From: Roseococcus sp. SYP-B2431
Lineage (GTDB): Bacteria; Pseudomonadota; Alphaproteobacteria; Acetobacterales; Acetobacteraceae
Reading direction: 5' to 3'
NCBI RefSeq assembly: GCF_004336745.1
Contig: NZ_SJXD01000028.1
Location: 186,001 to 250,000 of the forward strand
Length of the DNA stretch: 64,000 nt
Position 1 is the first letter of the stretch. Each line of letters begins with the position of its first letter. A program made the translations under genes and the position numbers. The notes under the pieces were generated by a model. It was not told where the DNA came from and did no database searches. It was given only the letters and a program-made list of their open reading frames with translations. Shown one piece after another: positions 7,847 to 15,653 of this stretch.

Positions 7847-8875
7847 TCAGCGCATGGGCAGGGCGTACATCAGCCCGCCATCCGTCCAGAGCCGGTTCGG
7901 CCCGCGCGGCAGCGCGACCGGGGTCCGCTCGCCCATGGTTCGCTCGTAGAGCTCGCCGTAATTTCCGATCGCGCGGATCGCGTTGTAGGCCCAGGCCGCG
8001 TCCAGCTTCAGCGACTGGCCGAGCTCCGGCGTCGCGCCCAGCAGGCGGCGCACATTGGCGTTGGTGCTGGTGCGGCGCATCTCCTCGGCGTTCTGGGAGG
8101 TGACGCCCAGCTCCTCCGCCTCGATGACCGCCGTGGTGTACCAGCGCACCACGTCGAACCACTCGTCGTCGCCGCGGCGGACATAGGCGCCGTAGGGCTC
8201 CTTGCTGAAGCGCTCCGGCAGGATGGTCCAGTCGGACGGCGTCTGCATGGTGGAGCGCACGGCGGCGAGCTGCGAGGCGTCGGTGCCGAAGGTGTCGCAG
8301 CGGCCGGCCTGCAGCGCGGCGGCCGCCTGGTCGGTGCGCTCGAAGACCACCGGGCGGAACTGGACGTTGACGCTGCGGAAGTAGTCGGCCGTGACCTGCT
8401 CGTTGGTCGTGCCCTGGATCAGGCAGATCGTCGCGCCGGCCATGTCGCGCACGCGCTGCACGCCCGCGCTGCTGCGCACGATGAAGCCGTGGCCGTCGTA
8501 GAAGTAGGTGACGGCGTGGCGGAGGCCGAGCGTGGTGTCGCGCAGCATGGTCTGCGTGCTGGTGCGGAAGAGCACGTCGACCTCGCCCGAGCCCAGCGCG
8601 GTGAAGCGCGTGGAGGAGGAGAGCGGGATGAAGCGCACCTTCGAGACGTCGTTGAAGATCGCCGCCGCAAGGCCGCGGCAGAGATCGACGTCGAGCCCCT
8701 GCCAGACGCCCCGGCTGTCCGGCAGCGCGAAGCCGGCAACGCCGGTGTTGATGCCGCAGTTCAGCTGACCGCGCGCCCGGATCTGATCCATGATCGGGCC
8801 GGCCTGGGCGGCGGCGCCGGTCAAGGCGAGGAAACCCGCGGCCAGAGCGGCGCGGATGGGCTTGTCCCATGTCAT
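7847..8875 (-). CDS. General L-amino-acid ABC transporter substrate-binding protein (AapJ/BztA type), copy 2
   Basis: From the ATG at 8875 (GGGAAG site 6-7 bases upstream) this is 342 residues, the same length as copy 1 and nearly collinear with it: signal peptide ending AAQA, RGQLNCGIN, LDVDLCRGLAAAIF, FTALGSGEVDVL, TTLGLRHAVTYFYDGHGF, QGTTNEQVTADYFRSVNV and the C-terminal NYGELYERTMG. The longer frame to 8962 adds a non-homologous leader. The very high similarity to copy 1 marks a recent tandem duplication, with the differences concentrated in the signal peptide and a few ligand-facing positions. No transporter partner is adjacent. Confidence 0.9.
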   Translation of the reverse strand: MTWDKPIRAALAAGFLALTGAAAQAGPIMDQIRARGQLNCGINTGVAGFALPDSRGVWQGLDVDLCRGLAAAIFNDVSKVRFIPLSSSTRFTALGSGEVDVLFRTSTQTMLRDTTLGLRHAVTYFYDGHGFIVRSSAGVQRVRDMAGATICLIQGTTNEQVTADYFRSVNVQFRPVVFERTDQAAAALQAGRCDTFGTDASQLAAVRSTMQTPSDWTILPERFSKEPYGAYVRRGDDEWFDVVRWYTTAVIEAEELGVTSQNAEEMRRTSTNANVRRLLGATPELGQSLKLDAAWAYNAIRAIGNYGELYERTMGERTPVALPRGPNRLWTDGGLMYALPMR

Positions 8876-8966
8876 GTTGATCTTCCCGATCCCTGTTTTT
8901 AGTGACCGGGATGGTCGATGGACGCGCCGCCCCAAGTCAACGAAGAGATGCGGCAATCCCAAGATG

Positions 8967-8997
8967 AAAACGCCGCCGCCCTGGTGGGCCGCGGCGG
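8967..8997 (-). terminator. Possible terminator after the third binding-protein gene
   Basis: CCGCCGC (8973-8979) pairs with GCGGCGG (8991-8997). On the minus strand the stem is followed by TTTTCATCTT. It lies in the 188-base gap before the second copy. A second perfect 9-bp hairpin without a T run lies just 5' on that strand at 9004-9025 (loop CGGA). Confidence 0.45.
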
Positions 8998-9063
8998 ATT
9001 TCTGCGCGCGGCCGGAGCCGCGCGCCGCGAATTTGGGCAGCCGCGCCTACGGGGCGGCCGTCG

Positions 9064-10104
9064 TCACCGGAAGGGCGGCGCGTAGAGCAGGCCGCCGCGC
9101 GTCCAGATCTCGTTCTGCGCGCGCGGCATGGCGAGCGGCGTGTTCGGGCCGAGGCTGCGGTCGTAGAGCTCGCCGTAATTGCCGATCGCGCGGATCGCGT
9201 TATAGGCCCAGGCCGGGTCGAGCCCCAGCGCCTGGCCGACCTCGGGCACCGCGCCCAGCAGCCGGCGGATGTTGGCGTCCCGCGAGCTGCGTCGCATCTC
9301 CTCGGCATTGGCGGCCGTGATGCCCTGCTCCTCCGCCTCGATGATCGCATAGGTGAACCAGCGCAGGATCTCGAACCAGCGCTCGTCGCCGCGCCGGATC
9401 ACCGCCGTATAGGGCTCCTTGCTGAACCGCTCGGGCAGGATCACCCAGTCGTTCGGGCTGGGCAGTGACGAGCGCATGGCGGCCAGCCCCGAGGCGTCGA
9501 AGCCGAAGGCGTCGCAGCGCCCGGCGGAAAGGGCGGCGAGCACCTGCTCGTTCTGCTCCAGCAGCACGGGCCTGAAGGTCAGGTTCTGGGCGCGGAAGTA
9601 CTCGGCCGTGATCTGCTCGTTGGTCGTGCCGGGGTTGAGGCAGATGGTCGCGCCCGCCAGCCCGCGGACGTTCTGCACATTGGCGTCGCGGCGGGCCATG
9701 AAGCCGTGGCCGTCGTAGAAATAAGGCTCGACGAAGCGCAGGCCGAGCGTGGTGTCGCGCATCACCGTCATGGTGCTGGTGAGGAAGAGCAGGTCCACCT
9801 CGCCGGCGCTGAGCGCGGTGAAGCGCGTGGCGAAGGAGAGCGGCACGAAGCGCACCTTGGTGGCGTCGGCGAAGATGGAGGCGGCGAGGCCCCGGCACAG
9901 GTCGGCCACCATGCCGCGATACTCGCCGCGGCTGTCGATGGTGGTGAAGCCCGGCGTATTGGCGTTCACGCCGCAGACCAGCGTGCCGCGCTGGCGGATC
10001 TGGTTCAGCGTCGGCGAGGTCAGGGTGGACTGCGCCATGGCGCCCGCCGAGGCGACACAGAGGGCGAGCGCCGCGAGCGGCGCGCGCAGCCAGGATTTCA
10101 GCAT
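9064..10104 (-). CDS. General L-amino-acid ABC transporter substrate-binding protein (AapJ/BztA type), copy 3
   Basis: The 346-residue product starts at the ATG at 10104 (GGGAGA about 9 bases upstream) and has a signal peptide ending near AMAQ. It keeps the family blocks (RGTLVCGVN, VADLCRGLAASIF, FTALSAGEVDLL, TTLGLRFVEPYFYDGHGFMA, NPGTTNEQITAEYFR, NYGELYDRSLG) but is more divergent from copies 1 and 2 than they are from each other. It is thus the outgroup of the tandem array and may bind different amino acids. It is the first gene of the three in transcription order, but separate hairpins and spacing suggest each is its own unit. Confidence 0.9.
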   Translation of the reverse strand: MLKSWLRAPLAALALCVASAGAMAQSTLTSPTLNQIRQRGTLVCGVNANTPGFTTIDSRGEYRGMVADLCRGLAASIFADATKVRFVPLSFATRFTALSAGEVDLLFLTSTMTVMRDTTLGLRFVEPYFYDGHGFMARRDANVQNVRGLAGATICLNPGTTNEQITAEYFRAQNLTFRPVLLEQNEQVLAALSAGRCDAFGFDASGLAAMRSSLPSPNDWVILPERFSKEPYTAVIRRGDERWFEILRWFTYAIIEAEEQGITAANAEEMRRSSRDANIRRLLGAVPEVGQALGLDPAWAYNAIRAIGNYGELYDRSLGPNTPLAMPRAQNEIWTRGGLLYAPPFR

Positions 10105-10223
10105 GTCGGTTCGTCTCCCAATTCCCGGAGGCCGGATGGCCGGCGCGTCCAGGTCCCGGAGGCTGCGCCGCCGCCGGATTCGGATCAAGCGCGGAATGGA
10201 GTCCGGGCAGCTCCGCCCACCCG

Positions 10224-10922
10224 TCAGCCGGCCGTCGCCGTCTCCGCCTGGACGATCCGCCCGTCCTCCATCGCGACGATCCGGTCGGCGATGTCCAGGA
10301 TGCGCGGGTCGTGCGTCACCAGCAGGATGGGCACGCCGCGGCCCCTCGCCAGGTCGCGCAGCAGATGCACCACCTCCTGCCCGCTCACCTTGTCGAGCGC
10401 CGCCGTCGGCTCGTCGGCCAGGATCAGGCCGGGATCGCCGGCCAGCGCCCGCGCCACCGCCACGCGCTGCCGCTGCCCGCCCGAGAGCTGCGCGGGCGGC
10501 TTCTCAGCATGGCCGCTCAGCCCCACGGCATCCAGCATCTCGCCCGCCCGCCGAAGCCGCTGCGCCTCGGTCATGCCGCCGTCCAGCTCCATCGACATGG
10601 CGACGTTCTGCCGCGCCGTCAGGAAGCCGAGCAGGTTGTGGTTCTGGAAGATGAAGCCGATGCGCCGGCGCAGCCGCACCCGCTCGGCCTCCGAGGCGCC
10701 GGCCAGCTCCTGCCCCAGCACCCGCGCCGTGCCCTGCTGCATGGCGCGCAGGGCGCCGATGAGCGTGAGCAGGGTCGTCTTGCCCGAGCCGGACGGGCCC
10801 GTGAGGAGCACGATCTCGCCGGGCGCGATGGAGAGGTCCACCTCGCGCAGCACGACGCGCCGCAGCTCGCCCGCGCCATAGGCGAAGGTGATGTCGCGCA
10901 GCTCGACGGGCGGCTTCTTCAT
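10224..10922 (-). CDS. devA: DevA-type ABC exporter ATPase
   Basis: The 232-residue ATPase has Walker A GPSGSGKTT, Q-loop FIFQNHNLLGFLT, signature LSGGQRQRVAVARA, Walker B LILADEPTAALD and switch His in LLVTHD. It belongs to the LolD/MacB/DevA group by its size and the GKTTLLTLIGALR start. The start ATG at 10922 overlaps the permease stop by 4 bases; the longer frame begins inside the permease. With the permease and the membrane-fusion protein upstream it forms a DevBCA-like exporter. In cyanobacteria DevBCA exports heterocyst glycolipids; the substrate here is unknown. Confidence 0.9.
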   Translation of the reverse strand: MKKPPVELRDITFAYGAGELRRVVLREVDLSIAPGEIVLLTGPSGSGKTTLLTLIGALRAMQQGTARVLGQELAGASEAERVRLRRRIGFIFQNHNLLGFLTARQNVAMSMELDGGMTEAQRLRRAGEMLDAVGLSGHAEKPPAQLSGGQRQRVAVARALAGDPGLILADEPTAALDKVSGQEVVHLLRDLARGRGVPILLVTHDPRILDIADRIVAMEDGRIVQAETATAG

Positions 10923-12187
10923 CAGAACATGTCCGCCGGATTGGCGTCGCGCAGCTTGCGCACGGCGAAGATGCCGGCGATCGCGCACATGGAGAAGATC
11001 ATCAGGAACACCGTCAGCGCGCGCTCCGGCTGCATGTGGAGCGGCAGGAAGGTCGCCTTGCCCACCAGGTCGTAGAGGAACCAGGAGAGGCCGAAGCCCG
11101 GGATGAAGCCGATGACGGCGAGGATCATCGCCGAGCCCATCACGACGCGCGTGAGATAGAAGTTGGAATAGCCCATCGCCTTGAGCGTCGCGTATTCGGC
11201 GATGTGGCTCGCGATGTCGGAGAAGAGGATCTGGTAGACGATCACCATGCCGACCACGAGGCCCATCAGGCTCCCGAAGACGAAGATGAAGCCGATCGGC
11301 GTGCCGTTCTCCCAGTAGGCGCGCTCATGCGCCACGAGCTCGGCATGCGTCATGATCTCCACGTCGCCCGGCAGCAGGGCGCGCAGCCGGCCGCGCACCG
11401 CGGCGGGGTCGGCGCCCTCGCGCAGCTTCAGCGCGACGAGGTCGGTGTTCGACGCGGCCCGCTGCGTGATGCGCTGAAAGTTGGTCTCGCTCATCACGAC
11501 ATTGCCGTCCGCGCCGAAGCTCGGCCCGATCTCGACGATGCCGACCAGCTCCACCCGCCGCGTGCCGAGCTGCACGTCGAAGGCCCCCCGCTCCGCGAAG
11601 AGCTGGCCGATGGGCCCGAATTCCGGGCGCGAGCGGCTGTCGAAGGCCACCGTGTCCGGCCGCTTCAGCGCCTCCGCGATGCCCTCGAGGCCCGGAAAGG
11701 TCACCGCGCCCGCGCCGGCATCGAGGCCGATGAGCTGCACCGCGCGGCGCCGCCCGGTCTCCGGGTTCCGCCAGGTGCTCTGCGAGAGATAGATGGGCAC
11801 GGCGATCTCGACATCCGGGTCGGCCAGCGCCTGGAAGGCGCGGGCGCGTGGCAGCGGCTCGGGCCGGAAGCTGGCATCCGTCATGGGGTGGACAAGGAAG
11901 ATGTCGGCGCGCATGGCGCCGAGCAGGTTGGTCGCGCTGTCGAAGAGCGCGCCGCGGAAGCCGAGCTGCATGAAGACCAGCACGCAGGCGAACATCACCC
12001 CCGCCATCGCCGCGAGGAGCCGCGACTTCTCCGCGCGCAGCTGGCGCCAGGCGAGGCGCAGCGGCAGGAGGACGAGGTCGGCCAGGCCCGGCGAGGGCTT
12101 CGCGGCCGCCGGCGTTTCCGGCGGCGCGCCGCCGTTGCGCTCCGGTGCCCAGGGCAGCAGCTTCGGGAGGGCAGCGATCTCGTTCAT
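10922..12187 (-). CDS. devC: DevC-type ABC exporter permease (FtsX/MacB fold)
   Basis: The 421-residue protein has one membrane segment near residues 55-75 (MAGVMFACVLVFMQLGF), a large periplasmic domain, then three C-terminal segments (IGFIFVFGSLMGLVVGMVIVY, a VVMGSAMILAVIGF helix and a final TVFLMIFSMCAIAGIF helix). This is the FtsX-like layout of DevC/MacB permeases. The start ATG at 12187 overlaps the membrane-fusion gene stop (ATGA); a longer open frame runs back through that gene and is not real. Several DevC hallmarks (LATLKAMGYS-like EYATLKAMGYSN, QILFSDI) support the name over MacB or LolC. Confidence 0.9.
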   Translation of the reverse strand: MNEIAALPKLLPWAPERNGGAPPETPAAAKPSPGLADLVLLPLRLAWRQLRAEKSRLLAAMAGVMFACVLVFMQLGFRGALFDSATNLLGAMRADIFLVHPMTDASFRPEPLPRARAFQALADPDVEIAVPIYLSQSTWRNPETGRRRAVQLIGLDAGAGAVTFPGLEGIAEALKRPDTVAFDSRSRPEFGPIGQLFAERGAFDVQLGTRRVELVGIVEIGPSFGADGNVVMSETNFQRITQRAASNTDLVALKLREGADPAAVRGRLRALLPGDVEIMTHAELVAHERAYWENGTPIGFIFVFGSLMGLVVGMVIVYQILFSDIASHIAEYATLKAMGYSNFYLTRVVMGSAMILAVIGFIPGFGLSWFLYDLVGKATFLPLHMQPERALTVFLMIFSMCAIAGIFAVRKLRDANPADMF

Positions 12188-13248
12188 CGGGCCGCCACCG
12201 GCACGTCGGAGCTGCTGCCCCCCGCGCGTATGGCGACCTGCACCTGCATGTTGGTCCGCCGCCGCAGCAGCGCGACGCCCTCGTCGGAGAGCGTGAGCCG
12301 CACCTCCACCGTCCGCGAATCCACGGCCGCGACGGGATCCGTCCCGGCCTGCGTCGTGCGCCGGACCTGCCATCCGATCTCGCGCACCGTGGCGCCGACG
12401 CGGCGGTTCTCGCCGGGGATCACCACCTCGGCCGCGGCGCCCACGCGCAGGCGCGGCAGGTCGGTCTCGAAGACATCCGCGACCACGTCCAGCCGCGTCA
12501 GGTCTGCCATCTCCATCAGCCCGTCGCTGCCGACCTGATCGCCGGGGCGGGCGAAGATGCGCAGGATGGTGCCGTCGACCGGCGCCGTCACGCGCGAGAG
12601 CCGCGCATCCGCCTCCGCCTTGGCCAGCGCGGCCTCGGCGGCGGCGACCCGCGCCTCGGCGAGTTGGACGTCCTCCGGACGGGCGGTGGAGAGGGTGACG
12701 AGATCCGCCTCCGCCTGCATGCGCTCGGCCTCCAGGCGCGTGACGGCGAAGCGGTTGCGCTCGGCGGCCGCCTCGGAGCCGGCGCCCGAGGGTACCAGGC
12801 GGTTCGTGCGGCTGGCGTCGCGCCGCGCGATCTCCTCCTGCGCGGCGAGGCCGGCGATGCGGGCGCGCTGGGCCTGGATCTCGCTGGCGCGGCCCGCCTC
12901 GCGCGTGCGCTGCAGCGCAGTGCGCTGCTCGGCCACGGCGGCGCGGTTCTGCGCGACGGTCGCGTCCTTCAGCGCGGCATCGGCGAATTCGGCGACCACC
13001 TGGCCGGCACGCACGTCGTCGCCCTCCTGGACCAGCAGCCGCTCCAGCCGCGTCACCGCCATACCGCCCGGCTGGTTGAGCTTCCTGATGCGGGAGGCGG
13101 GCTCGACGCGGCCCAGCGCGCCGACGCCCTGCGGCGGCGCGGGCGCGGCGGCGACCGGCGCGGGCTGGGGCGCCTTCCCGGCGAGCACATACCATCCGCC
13201 AGCGCCGAGCACGGCCAGCGCGGCGGCGGCCAGGAGCCAGCGCCTCAT
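12184..13248 (-). CDS. devB: DevB-type membrane-fusion (HlyD-family) protein
   Basis: The 354-residue protein has an N-terminal membrane anchor (LLAAAALAVLGAGGWYVLAG), a split biotinyl-lipoyl domain (GRVEPASRI...VQEGDDVRAGQVVAEF and ...VTAPVDGTILRIFARPGDQV), a long alanine-rich coiled coil between (about 85-200), and a beta-barrel after. That is the HlyD/DevB periplasmic adaptor plan. Start ATG at 13248 overlaps the tetR stop by 4 bases. It would link the DevC/DevA pump to an outer-membrane channel; no TolC-like gene is in this cluster. Confidence 0.9.
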   Translation of the reverse strand: MRRWLLAAAALAVLGAGGWYVLAGKAPQPAPVAAAPAPPQGVGALGRVEPASRIRKLNQPGGMAVTRLERLLVQEGDDVRAGQVVAEFADAALKDATVAQNRAAVAEQRTALQRTREAGRASEIQAQRARIAGLAAQEEIARRDASRTNRLVPSGAGSEAAAERNRFAVTRLEAERMQAEADLVTLSTARPEDVQLAEARVAAAEAALAKAEADARLSRVTAPVDGTILRIFARPGDQVGSDGLMEMADLTRLDVVADVFETDLPRLRVGAAAEVVIPGENRRVGATVREIGWQVRRTTQAGTDPVAAVDSRTVEVRLTLSDEGVALLRRRTNMQVQVAIRAGGSSSDVPVAAR

Positions 13249-13829
13249 GCGAGGTCTCCGATCAGGGTGGCGAGCGCGGCGCGCAGCGCCCGCTGCTCCT
13301 CGTCGGAGAGCCGGTACATCTCGAAGACGCGCGACATGAAGAGCCCGTCGCATGCGGCCATGACCGCCATGGCGTGGCCCGGCGGCAGCCCATCCTCGCG
13401 CAGCTTCGCGCGGATGCGGGCGAAGACCTCGCGGATGGGGTCCAGAAGAACGGGATCCTGGTGGAAGGAGGCGAGGAAGACGCCGGCGGCGCGCTCGTGC
13501 TGCTCGCAGACCGAATCGGGATGATCGAAGGTCCAGGCCAGCATGGCGCGGGTAACGCGACCCCGTCCGGGGGGTTGCAGCGCCAAGACGGCCTCGAAAT
13601 GGGCCTCGATGGAGGCGGACAGCCGCGTCAGCAGCCCGATGAGCAGCGCCTGCTTCGAGGCGAAATGATAGAGCAGCCCGCCCTTGGAGACCCCAGCCTC
13701 GCGGGCGGCCGCGTCGAGCGTCAGGCCGGCGACGCCTTTTACCTGCACGATGCGTTCCGCGGAATCCAGGATGCGGGTGCGGGCATCGGCTGGGGCCGGG
13801 GCGTGGGGGATCGTATCGGGCATGGCCAT
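13245..13829 (-). CDS. TetR-family repressor of the adjacent exporter
   Basis: The 194-residue protein has an N-terminal TetR helix-turn-helix (RILDSAERIVQVKGVAGLTL, AREAGVSKGGLLYHF at about 42-56) and a helical C-terminal ligand domain. It is first in a four-gene unit with devB, devC and devA, all overlapping by 4 bases. Two ACCG-N-CGGT palindromes lie immediately upstream, so autoregulation and control of the exporter are likely. Start at 13829; a second in-frame ATG is two codons on. The inducer is unknown. Confidence 0.9.
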   Translation of the reverse strand: MAMPDTIPHAPAPADARTRILDSAERIVQVKGVAGLTLDAAAREAGVSKGGLLYHFASKQALLIGLLTRLSASIEAHFEAVLALQPPGRGRVTRAMLAWTFDHPDSVCEQHERAAGVFLASFHQDPVLLDPIREVFARIRAKLREDGLPPGHAMAVMAACDGLFMSRVFEMYRLSDEEQRALRAALATLIGDLA

Positions 13830-13836
13830 GAACTAG

Positions 13837-13880
13837 ACCGTCCGGACGGTTTGTCAAGGCAACTATACCGGCCGGACGGT
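13837..13880. promoter_or_regulatory. Paired TetR operator palindromes
   Basis: Two 14-base sites with centres 30 bases apart: ACCGTCCGGACGGT (13837-13850, perfect palindrome) and ACCGGCCGGACGGT (13867-13880, one arm changed). They sit in the 122-base gap between divergent tetR and the GAF kinase, and the first begins 7 bases from the tetR start. A minus-strand TTGACA lies between them (13857-13852). The 30-base spacing (about three helical turns) puts two dimers on the same face. They may also affect the divergent kinase. Confidence 0.8.
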
Positions 13881-13951
13881 TCACAAAATTTCAGCCGCCT
13901 TCCTATCACAGGAGGGTGACAATCCCTGCCGACGGCCCCTAATCCCGAACC

Positions 13952-15118
13952 ATGGATCATGATTTCGACCGGGATATCAGCGCCATCGAGGCAATCCCTG
14001 CCGTTCCCACGATCCTGGAAGTGATCTGCCGCACCACCGGCATGGGCTTCGCCGCCGTGGCGCGGGTGACGGAGGACCGCTGGATCGCCTGCGCCGTCCG
14101 GGACGAGATCGCCTTCGGCCTCAAGCCGGGCAGCGAGCTCGTGGTCGAGACCACGATCTGCCACGAGATCCGCGCCCTGCCGGAGGCGGTGGTCATCGAC
14201 CACGTCGCCGAGGATCCGGCCTACCGGGACCATCCCACGCCGCGGCAATACGGCTTCCAGAGCTACATCTCGATGCCCATCATCCTGCCCGACGGGCGAT
14301 TCTTCGGCACGCTCTGCGCGGTCGATCCGCGCCCGGCCCGGCTCCGGACGCCGGAGGTGATCGGGATGTTCAGGCTCTTCGCCGAGTTGATCGCCTTCCA
14401 TCTCGACGCGCATCGCCGCGTGGCGGAAAGCGAGGCCGCGCTGGCCGGGGAGCGCGAGACGGCCGAGCTGCGCGAACAGTTCATCGCCGTCCTGGGCCAC
14501 GACCTGCGCAATCCGCTGGCGGCCATCGCCTCCGGCACGCGGCTGCTGCTGAGCCGCGCGCCGGACGAGTTCTCCGTCCAGATCATCGGCATGATGCAGG
14601 CCAGCGTCACGCGGATGACCGGGCTGATCGAGAACGTGCTGGACTTCGCGCGCGGCCGGCTCGGCGGCGGCATCGCCCTCACGCGCCGGACCGACGAACC
14701 GGTGGCCCCGCTCCTGCTCCAGGTCCTCGCCGAGATGCGCACGGCCCAGCCCGAGCGCGTCATCGAGGCGCGGATCGACCTGCCCGAGCGCCTGCACGGC
14801 GATTCGCGGCGGATCGCGCAGCTCTTCTCCAACCTGCTCGGCAATGCCCTGACCCATGGCGCGGAGGACACGCCGGTTCGTGCGGAGGCGCGCATGGCCG
14901 GAGGCATGCTGGAACTCTCGGTGGCCAATGGCGGGACGCCCATCCCGGCGGAGAAGCAGGCCAGGCTGTTCCAGCCCTTCTTCCGCGGCAGCGCGGCCGA
15001 AGGCGGGCTGGGTCTGGGCCTCTACATCGCGGCCGAGATCGCGCGCGCGCATGACGGCACGATCGAGGTCCGTTCGACGCCGGAGGAGACCGTCTTCACC
15101 TTTCGCATGCCGGCCTGA
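13952..15118 (+). CDS. GAF-domain sensor histidine kinase
   Basis: The 388-residue cytosolic protein has a GAF domain (about 15-155, with YGFQSYISMPIILPDGRFFGTLCAVD), a HisKA dimerisation helix with phosphoacceptor His in LGHDLRNPLAAI (about 186-197), and a HATPase domain with N box LFSNLLGNALTHG and G2 box GGLGLGLYIAAEIA. There is no membrane segment or receiver, and no response regulator is adjacent. The GAF domain resembles those of short bacteriophytochrome-like or redox-sensing kinases but lacks an evident chromophore Cys. It is divergent from the tetR-dev operon and shares its intergenic operators. Confidence 0.88.
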   Translation: MDHDFDRDISAIEAIPAVPTILEVICRTTGMGFAAVARVTEDRWIACAVRDEIAFGLKPGSELVVETTICHEIRALPEAVVIDHVAEDPAYRDHPTPRQYGFQSYISMPIILPDGRFFGTLCAVDPRPARLRTPEVIGMFRLFAELIAFHLDAHRRVAESEAALAGERETAELREQFIAVLGHDLRNPLAAIASGTRLLLSRAPDEFSVQIIGMMQASVTRMTGLIENVLDFARGRLGGGIALTRRTDEPVAPLLLQVLAEMRTAQPERVIEARIDLPERLHGDSRRIAQLFSNLLGNALTHGAEDTPVRAEARMAGGMLELSVANGGTPIPAEKQARLFQPFFRGSAAEGGLGLGLYIAAEIARAHDGTIEVRSTPEETVFTFRMPA

Positions 15119-15192
15119 CGCCTTGGCCCGACAACTTCCCGTCGGCGGATCGATTCTGTATGCTCCAGCAAATATTTCGCGAGGAGATCCAG

Positions 15193-15573
15193 ATGTTTCG
15201 CCGCACGACGCTTGCCGTTTGCCTGGCCCTGGCAGCCGCCACGCCGGCTTTCGCCCAGAAGACCGCCCCTGGCGGCCAGGCCCCGGCGCCAGGCGGAGCC
15301 CCGGCGATCCGGCTGGAGAACAGCACCTCCAACATCGTGAACAACGTCTATGCGTCGCTGACCTCGCAGAACAGCTGGGGCAATGACCGGCTGGGCGCGA
15401 ACGAGGTGATCCAGGCCGGCGGGAACCGCGAGTTCCAGCTGCCGCCGGGCGATTGCATGTACGACATCCGGGTGGTCTACCAGGGTGGCGTCGCCGAGGA
15501 GCGCCGCCGGGTGAACGCCTGCACGGAGGGCAATGTGGTGCTGCCCATGGCGGCGCAGCGACTCTCGCGCTGA
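15193..15573 (+). CDS. Small secreted protein of unknown function
   Basis: The 126-residue product starts at ATG 15193 with GAGGAG 6 bases before; the upstream ATG at 15160 lacks a site. A clear Sec signal peptide (LAVCLALAAATPAFA, cleavage after residue 19 or so) precedes a Pro/Gly-rich linker and a compact domain with NNVYASLTSQNSWG, a PPGDCMYDIRVVY strand pair and a second Cys in NACTEG, so one disulfide is likely. I do not recognise the family. It is probably a periplasmic or exported protein, 74 bases after the kinase gene and possibly co-transcribed. Confidence 0.75.
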   Translation: MFRRTTLAVCLALAAATPAFAQKTAPGGQAPAPGGAPAIRLENSTSNIVNNVYASLTSQNSWGNDRLGANEVIQAGGNREFQLPPGDCMYDIRVVYQGGVAEERRRVNACTEGNVVLPMAAQRLSR

Positions 15574-15579
15574 AGCCGG

Positions 15580-15627
15580 AAGGGCGCTCGCTGCGCCCTT
15601 GCCCGTGACGCCTCCGGGGTCACGGGC
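15580..15627. terminator. Tandem hairpins between convergent genes
   Basis: AAGGGCG/CGCCCTT (15580-15600, 7-base loop) is followed by a 9-bp stem GCCCGTGAC/GTCACGGGC (15601-15627). A further GC-rich stem follows to about 15650. They fill the gap between the plus-strand secreted-protein gene and the minus-strand lpxK and can serve both directions. No T run. Confidence 0.5.
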
Positions 15628-15653
15628 CGGGCACGGCCGGGCCCGGCCGAGGC

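Noticed and set aside
10922-13195. A 757-codon frame covering the DevC permease and part of devB
   Set aside because: Only the part after ATG 12187 has DevC features; the earlier part overlaps the well-supported DevB in another frame.
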